The notes below the pieces were generated by a model. The model worked only from the letters and a program-made list of their open reading frames with translations, had not been told where the DNA came from and ran no database searches. Of a DNA stretch of 17,099 nt, positions 13,281 through 17,099 are shown piece after piece (position 1 is the stretch's first letter; every line of letters starts with the position of its first letter). Position numbers and translations under genes: made by a program. This stretch comes from CAYNVQ01 sp964400735 (lineage in GTDB: Bacteria > Acidobacteriota > Aminicenantia > Aminicenantales > Aminicenantaceae), in contig CAYNVQ010000016.1 in the NCBI GenBank assembly GCA_964400735.1, forward strand, positions 1 to 17,099, read 5' to 3'.

Positions 13281-15488
13281 ATGACGAGCGAGAAGATGTC
13301 GAAAAAAGAGATGAAAATGAATCTGGTGCGGGTCTTTCTGTTTTCTACCTCTATCATTCTTATGGCCGTCTCCTATCCTCCGAAATTTCTTCTTTCCCAG
13401 CAGGAAGACCAGCCCGTTCCTCTAAAAAAGCCCTCTTTACTCAGGCTTCTGGACCTCATGCCGTCTGCTGAGTCTATCGATTTCCTGCAGGAAAAAATTT
13501 CATACCAGCTTCACGAACTTCCGGCAGAACAGCGCCATCCCAAAACCTGGAACTTGAGCCAAAGGATCGAGCAAGACCTAGAAGCCGGCCTCCACATGCT
13601 GTTTGCCGTCGACGAGGATATCGCGGCCACATTGAAGACTCTCCAAAAGGAACCAAATGCACTGGATAGGGCTGCCCAGGCCGTCGAGCAGGCCATCCTT
13701 TCCGGAGGCAAGATTTATCTCTTCGGAGGTGAAGAAACAGGCCGCTGGATGAAGGAAATCGAGAGCTCTCTCTGGCGTCCTTTTTGGACAGATCTTAAGG
13801 AGAGAAAAAAGATCTGGTCCAAAATAAGCCCCAGGGTAGGAGATTCGATCGAGGAGCGCCTGATCGGCGAGATGCCCGGCGCTGACCGTTCGCTCATCCA
13901 TCCTCTGCCGGGAATGGCTGACCTTATGCTCATCGGACGGCTGCAACTTCTAGAGCGGGGAATCGAACCAGGGGACGCCATCATCTGCACTTCAGGGAGC
14001 GGCTCAACACCGGCGGTTATCGGGGCCATCACGGAAGGACTCAGCCAATGGAAAAGACGCTATCCCTATGATGCAGAAGAAATGAAAAAACAACTCTATT
14101 TTTGCATGAATAATCCCGAAGAAGCGCTTATTTCCTTCGACCATGTCCGGGCGGTGCTGGAAGAGCCGGCCATCACAAAAATCGACCTCTCCACAGGCCC
14201 CCAGGCCCTGACCGGCAACCTGCGCTTGCAGGCGGCCACCATAGACACCTTCGTGATCGGCAACATCGTTCGGACGGCATTAGATCGGACCCTGAGAGCC
14301 GTCCTCTCAAGCAATGAGATGGAAAGTCTGGGCTTCCAGAAGGCGGTGGTCCTATCGGAAAAGCTGGAAGAGTTTTCCCCCATTCTGAAAAAGGTCAACC
14401 GCGCCATGCCCTCCCTCGCCCGGCTGATCCGCCTGGAGGAAAACGCCCTCAAAGGAGGACATTCGGTCACCTATTCTGCTCTGGAAGCAGCGAACTCGGT
14501 CTTCAACGAATGTTCGGAGCGGAGCTCGGCTTTTTTTCTTCCTCCTCTGGATACAATCAAAGCACAGATTCCCCGATCACAAATTCAAGTGTGGGCGCTT
14601 AAAGAAAAGCAGGAAGAAGCCTGGCTGGCCCTGCTGGGCAGGCCGTTTCGAGGGCTTTCAACTCCTTCCTACGAAAAACAGATAGAAGAACAAATTGCCG
14701 ATCCCCAGCTCAGACAGATTTCCCTGGAAAGCTTGACAAAAGCGGGCGAGGATCAGCAATTTCTTTACAATTTCGCCTTTTCAGACTATAACCTGCGGAA
14801 CCATGGGCCTGAAAAGGGAGACCTGGGGATTTTGGTGATGATCTCACCGGAAGAAGAGCAGTTCGATGATAAAAAATCGATCTATAACAAATTTTTAGGT
14901 GAGCTCCACAAAAGGGGCGCACAGACCGCCTTGATATTTGTTACCGAAAATTCCGAGGAAGAAGCAAAAAAAATCGTGCGCAAAATGCCCAGCTTCGACT
15001 TGGAAACGGATGCCCATATGGTTCTGGCTCTGGACGAAAAGGATGACCCTCTGGGATTGAACATGAAAATCGCCCTTAAAATCACGCTGAATGCCCTCTC
15101 TAACTCCGTCATGGCGCGGACGGGCAGAGTTGTCGGCAATTCCATTCCGGACTTCGATCCTGAAAATCCCAAATCTGTCGACAGGGCGACATATATTATA
15201 CAGTCCTATGTGAACGACGTCCTCCAGCACCCCCAATGGGTCAAGCAACACGGGATACAGGTACCCATCAACTACGGCGAAGCCAATGCGATATTGTATG
15301 ATGCCATCTCCTACATGAAAAACAAAAAAGACAGAGATGGTCACGCTGACGAGGTGGGCCTTTCCATCGTCCGCGTGCTCGAATCCCTCCGACAGGTAAA
15401 GGCTATTTCTAAAGAGGAAGCTCTTCAAATCGTCCGAAAAAAGGGTCTGGAGATCTATCTAAAAGATGTCGTCACCCAAGAGCCGTAA
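13281..15488 (+). CDS. large double-SIS protein of the MurQ/GKRP type with N-terminal export-like segment
   Basis: 735 residues with two SIS (sugar isomerase) halves. The first (about 125-345) has GDAIICTSGSGSTPAVIGAI (231-250) and STGPQALTGNLRLQAAT (304-320), close in pattern to the SG(R/S)TP and EGPEVITGSTRLKAGT segments of MurQ. The second (about 390-645) ends with LNALSNSVMARTGRVVGN, like the MurQ/GKRP helix-loop. The double-SIS layout matches glucokinase regulatory protein more than the roughly 300-residue MurQ. I cannot find clear equivalents of MurQ's two catalytic glutamates, so it may bind rather than cleave MurNAc-6-phosphate-like sugars. Residues 13-31 (MNLVRVFLFSTSIILMAVS) look like a signal peptide or anchor, which is unexpected for this fold. 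Starts at 13281, 13296, 13311 or 13317 are all possible. It overlaps namZ by 23 bases. Confidence 0.72.
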   Translation: MTSEKMSKKEMKMNLVRVFLFSTSIILMAVSYPPKFLLSQQEDQPVPLKKPSLLRLLDLMPSAESIDFLQEKISYQLHELPAEQRHPKTWNLSQRIEQDLEAGLHMLFAVDEDIAATLKTLQKEPNALDRAAQAVEQAILSGGKIYLFGGEETGRWMKEIESSLWRPFWTDLKERKKIWSKISPRVGDSIEERLIGEMPGADRSLIHPLPGMADLMLIGRLQLLERGIEPGDAIICTSGSGSTPAVIGAITEGLSQWKRRYPYDAEEMKKQLYFCMNNPEEALISFDHVRAVLEEPAITKIDLSTGPQALTGNLRLQAATIDTFVIGNIVRTALDRTLRAVLSSNEMESLGFQKAVVLSEKLEEFSPILKKVNRAMPSLARLIRLEENALKGGHSVTYSALEAANSVFNECSERSSAFFLPPLDTIKAQIPRSQIQVWALKEKQEEAWLALLGRPFRGLSTPSYEKQIEEQIADPQLRQISLESLTKAGEDQQFLYNFAFSDYNLRNHGPEKGDLGILVMISPEEEQFDDKKSIYNKFLGELHKRGAQTALIFVTENSEEEAKKIVRKMPSFDLETDAHMVLALDEKDDPLGLNMKIALKITLNALSNSVMARTGRVVGNSIPDFDPENPKSVDRATYIIQSYVNDVLQHPQWVKQHGIQVPINYGEANAILYDAISYMKNKKDRDGHADEVGLSIVRVLESLRQVKAISKEEALQIVRKKGLEIYLKDVVTQEP

Positions 15489-16755
15489 CCCGTTTTTATC
15501 CAGGGGGACACTTCATCTCCTGCCGGCCCTTTTTTGTCTCTTCCTCCTTCCTGCGAGAATCAACTTTCTCCACCAGACTGTCTCCAGCGATCAAGGAAGG
15601 ACGAGACTCGGCAACGAAATCCTTACCCGGGCTCTCCCTTCCGGGCTTCAGGATAAAAAGCTGGGTCTGGTCCTCAACCAAACCTCTGTGCTTCCGGACG
15701 GCGAACCTCTTCTCCACGCCCTTTTGAAAATAGGGGGCCAGGTTCAGGCTGTGTACACGCCTGAACACGGATATAGGGGCAGGGTAGAGGGGGGCGAAGA
15801 AATCGACGACAGCCGACTGGAAAATATCAAGGTATTCAGCCTGTACGGTGAAACAAAAAAGCCGACCCCCGAACAGATGCGGGGGGTGGACGTTTTTGTC
15901 TACGATATCCAGGATGTCGGCACAAGATTTTATACCTACATCACCACCATGAAGTATGTCATGGAGGCTGCCGCCGAAGCGGGAAAGGCCGTTTATGTTC
16001 TCGACCGCCCCAACCCCGCCGGGGGTCTTATTGTAGAGGGCCCTCTTCTCGAGCCCGCCTACGAATCCTTTATCGGCGCTCTCCCCATTCCGGTCAGGTA
16101 CGGATTGACGCCCGGAGAGCTCGCCTTGATGATGAAAGGGGAGGGATGGGTCCCTCCTGAAGTCGATCTTCATGTGGTCTGCATGAAAAACTGGAGGCGT
16201 GACCTTTTTTGGGCAGATACCGGACTGGACTGGATTCCGACCTCTCCCAATATTCCTTTCCCGGATACGGCTATCATCTATCCTGGCACCGGACTTCTCG
16301 GGGCACTCACCATCAACCAAGGCCTCGGCACACAGAATCCCTTTCTCCAGTTCGGGGCCCCCTGGATGGATGCGGAGCGGATCATCCGACTCCTTGAAGG
16401 CGGAGAAAAATACGGCGTGGAGCTCGAGTGCTTGGATTACACCCCCCTCTCTATCCCCGGGAAAACCCTCCATCCTCCATATGAAAACAGGCTCTGCCGG
16501 GGCATCCGCGTGCGCCTCCTTCACAGAGAACGCTTCTCATCCGTGCATTTTACAATCGACCTGATCAGGGCCCTGAAAGATATCCACATCGCCGATATCC
16601 GCCTCCACAACGACAGTCTGAACCGCATGTTCGGGAATAATCTCCTGGAACGCTACATCCTCGGCAAGCTGAGCTATGAGGCGCTGCTTCAGGAAATAGC
16701 CGAAGACGAAAAAGACTTTCTCGACCGCCGCCAAAAGTATCTCTTGTATGATTAA
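15466..16755 (+). CDS. namZ: exo-beta-N-acetylmuramidase NamZ (DUF1343), exported
   Basis: DUF1343 protein. The characterised member, Bacillus NamZ, removes MurNAc from the non-reducing end of peptidoglycan fragments. Family motifs are clear: VYTPEHGYRG (97-104, with candidate catalytic Glu100), FVYDIQDVGTRFYTY (144-158), VLDRPNP (178-184), RYGLTPGELA (211-220), WIPTSPNIPFP and GLGTQNPFLQFGAPW. An N-terminal basic stretch and Leu-rich core (about 1-35) give a signal peptide or anchor, so the enzyme acts outside the cytoplasm. At 429 residues it is complete. The ATG at 15466 lies within the end of the SIS gene, 23 bases before its stop, indicating coupled expression. In B. subtilis namZ is near murQ, so the pairing with a MurQ-like protein supports a MurNAc recycling role. 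No muramyl transporter or MurK/AmgK kinase is present. Confidence 0.9.
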   Translation: MSSPKSRNPFLSRGTLHLLPALFCLFLLPARINFLHQTVSSDQGRTRLGNEILTRALPSGLQDKKLGLVLNQTSVLPDGEPLLHALLKIGGQVQAVYTPEHGYRGRVEGGEEIDDSRLENIKVFSLYGETKKPTPEQMRGVDVFVYDIQDVGTRFYTYITTMKYVMEAAAEAGKAVYVLDRPNPAGGLIVEGPLLEPAYESFIGALPIPVRYGLTPGELALMMKGEGWVPPEVDLHVVCMKNWRRDLFWADTGLDWIPTSPNIPFPDTAIIYPGTGLLGALTINQGLGTQNPFLQFGAPWMDAERIIRLLEGGEKYGVELECLDYTPLSIPGKTLHPPYENRLCRGIRVRLLHRERFSSVHFTIDLIRALKDIHIADIRLHNDSLNRMFGNNLLERYILGKLSYEALLQEIAEDEKDFLDRRQKYLLYD

Positions 16756-16766
16756 GAAGGTTTTTT

Positions 16767-16937
16767 TGTCAACAAATTTGGCTTTTGGGCATAGGCAATC
16801 ATCCATTACCATTGAAGACGGTCGACAGGATCATTCGTCATCTAGAGCTGACCTTCGAGGCTAAACGGCAGCCTCCGCCTAATCATGTCCAGCAGGAGCT
16901 CCTTGCGGCAGCCGGGGAGATTGGGGAGTATTTTTAG
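16767..16937 (+). pseudogene. remnant of a transposase C-terminus (IS91-like, tentative)
   Basis: A frame open from about 16767 to a TAG at 16935-16937 has no good start. From 16812 it reads LKTVDRIIRHLELTFEAKRQ, then PPPNHVQQELLAAAGEIGEYF. The pattern of a xIIxHLxLxF helix followed by a proline triplet and a short helix resembles the C-terminal tails of IS91-type (Y2) transposases. The catalytic and zinc-binding parts are missing, so this is a 5'-truncated remnant. The family assignment is from memory of the pattern and uncertain. Confidence 0.4.
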
Positions 16938-16960
16938 AAGCCTTTTTGGACGTCTTTTTC

Positions 16961-16977
16961 GATTCGAGGGCCGAATC
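16961..16977. repeat. hairpin downstream of the transposase remnant
   Basis: GATTCG-agggc-CGAATC is a perfect 6-bp stem with a 5-base loop, 23 bases after the remnant's stop. It is preceded but not followed by a T-run on the plus strand, so it is not a standard plus-strand terminator. A hairpin near the 3' end would suit an IS91-type origin end, which is inference. Confidence 0.4.
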
Positions 16978-17099
16978 TAACTAAAGCGTGATGTTTTGGG
17001 GATTTTGGGGGATTTGTGTCGCTTTTTGAATGATAGACCTTTTCGGGTCGTGTCAAATATTGTTCGCAAATTCGCCATCGCAAACTCCTCAAAATGCCC

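Larger units (their letters stand above)
16756..17099. other. 344-base right-edge region without an intact gene; probable decayed mobile element
   Basis: No complete gene is visible on either strand. The region holds a short truncated frame resembling a transposase tail (16767-16937), then a hairpin, then AT-rich and G-tract-containing sequence (tttggggattttggggg) running to the window end. I see no terminator for namZ. Confidence 0.5.

Noticed and set aside
15496..16524. 342-codon open frame on the minus strand inside namZ
   Set aside because: It is antisense to strongly conserved DUF1343 motifs, and its composition looks like random translation.
1..17099. CRISPR array, prophage or toxin-antitoxin modules
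   Set aside because: No regularly spaced repeats, phage structural genes or paired small toxin/antitoxin frames were found on either strand.

Overview
The window is a dense bacterial chromosomal segment of roughly even base composition. Almost every gene is a housekeeping or cell-envelope gene, and operon junctions are tight (several 4-base ATGA overlaps). Exported proteins, a Tat pathway and peptidoglycan-turnover genes point to a free-living, probably Gram-negative-type bacterium. A lineage such as Acidobacteriota/Aminicenantota or Desulfobacterota would fit, but I cannot place it firmly from one window. No plasmid, phage or CRISPR features are visible.

Left half (about 1-8874, all on the minus strand). 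A tRNA-Pro(TGG) sits at the left edge. A six-gene run then reads right to left from a good promoter near 7087-7115: rpiB, an atypical serine hydroxymethyltransferase (SHMT), purD, purE, mtaB and mutL. The first four fit together. RpiB acts in the ribose-phosphate pool that feeds PRPP. The SHMT would give glycine and one-carbon units. PurD uses glycine to make GAR, and PurE carries out a later purine step. MtaB (tRNA thiomethylation) and MutL (mismatch repair) ride at the end. Upstream of this run is a separately promoted, exported S41 C-terminal processing protease.

Divergent junction (8875-9014). Two back-to-back sigma70-like promoters are visible, one driving the protease leftward and one driving tatA-tatC rightward.

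Right half (9015-16755, plus strand). tatA-tatC is followed by an aldehyde dehydrogenase with a basic C-terminal extension. Next comes a translationally coupled pair, a P-loop nucleotide-kinase-like protein and a dCMP-deaminase-family enzyme, which resembles a split form of the kinase-deaminase fusions known from fungal Dcd1 and the anti-phage protein DcdV/AvcD. Last is a two-gene unit: a 735-residue double-SIS protein of the MurQ/GKRP type with an N-terminal export-like segment, overlapping a NamZ (DUF1343) exo-N-acetylmuramidase. This unit looks like an unusual, possibly extracytoplasmic branch of MurNAc or peptidoglycan recycling and is the most interesting part of the window.

Right edge (16756-17099). 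There is no intact gene. A short, 5'-truncated reading frame with a proline-rich tail resembles the end of an IS91-type transposase and is followed by a hairpin, so this is probably a decayed mobile element.
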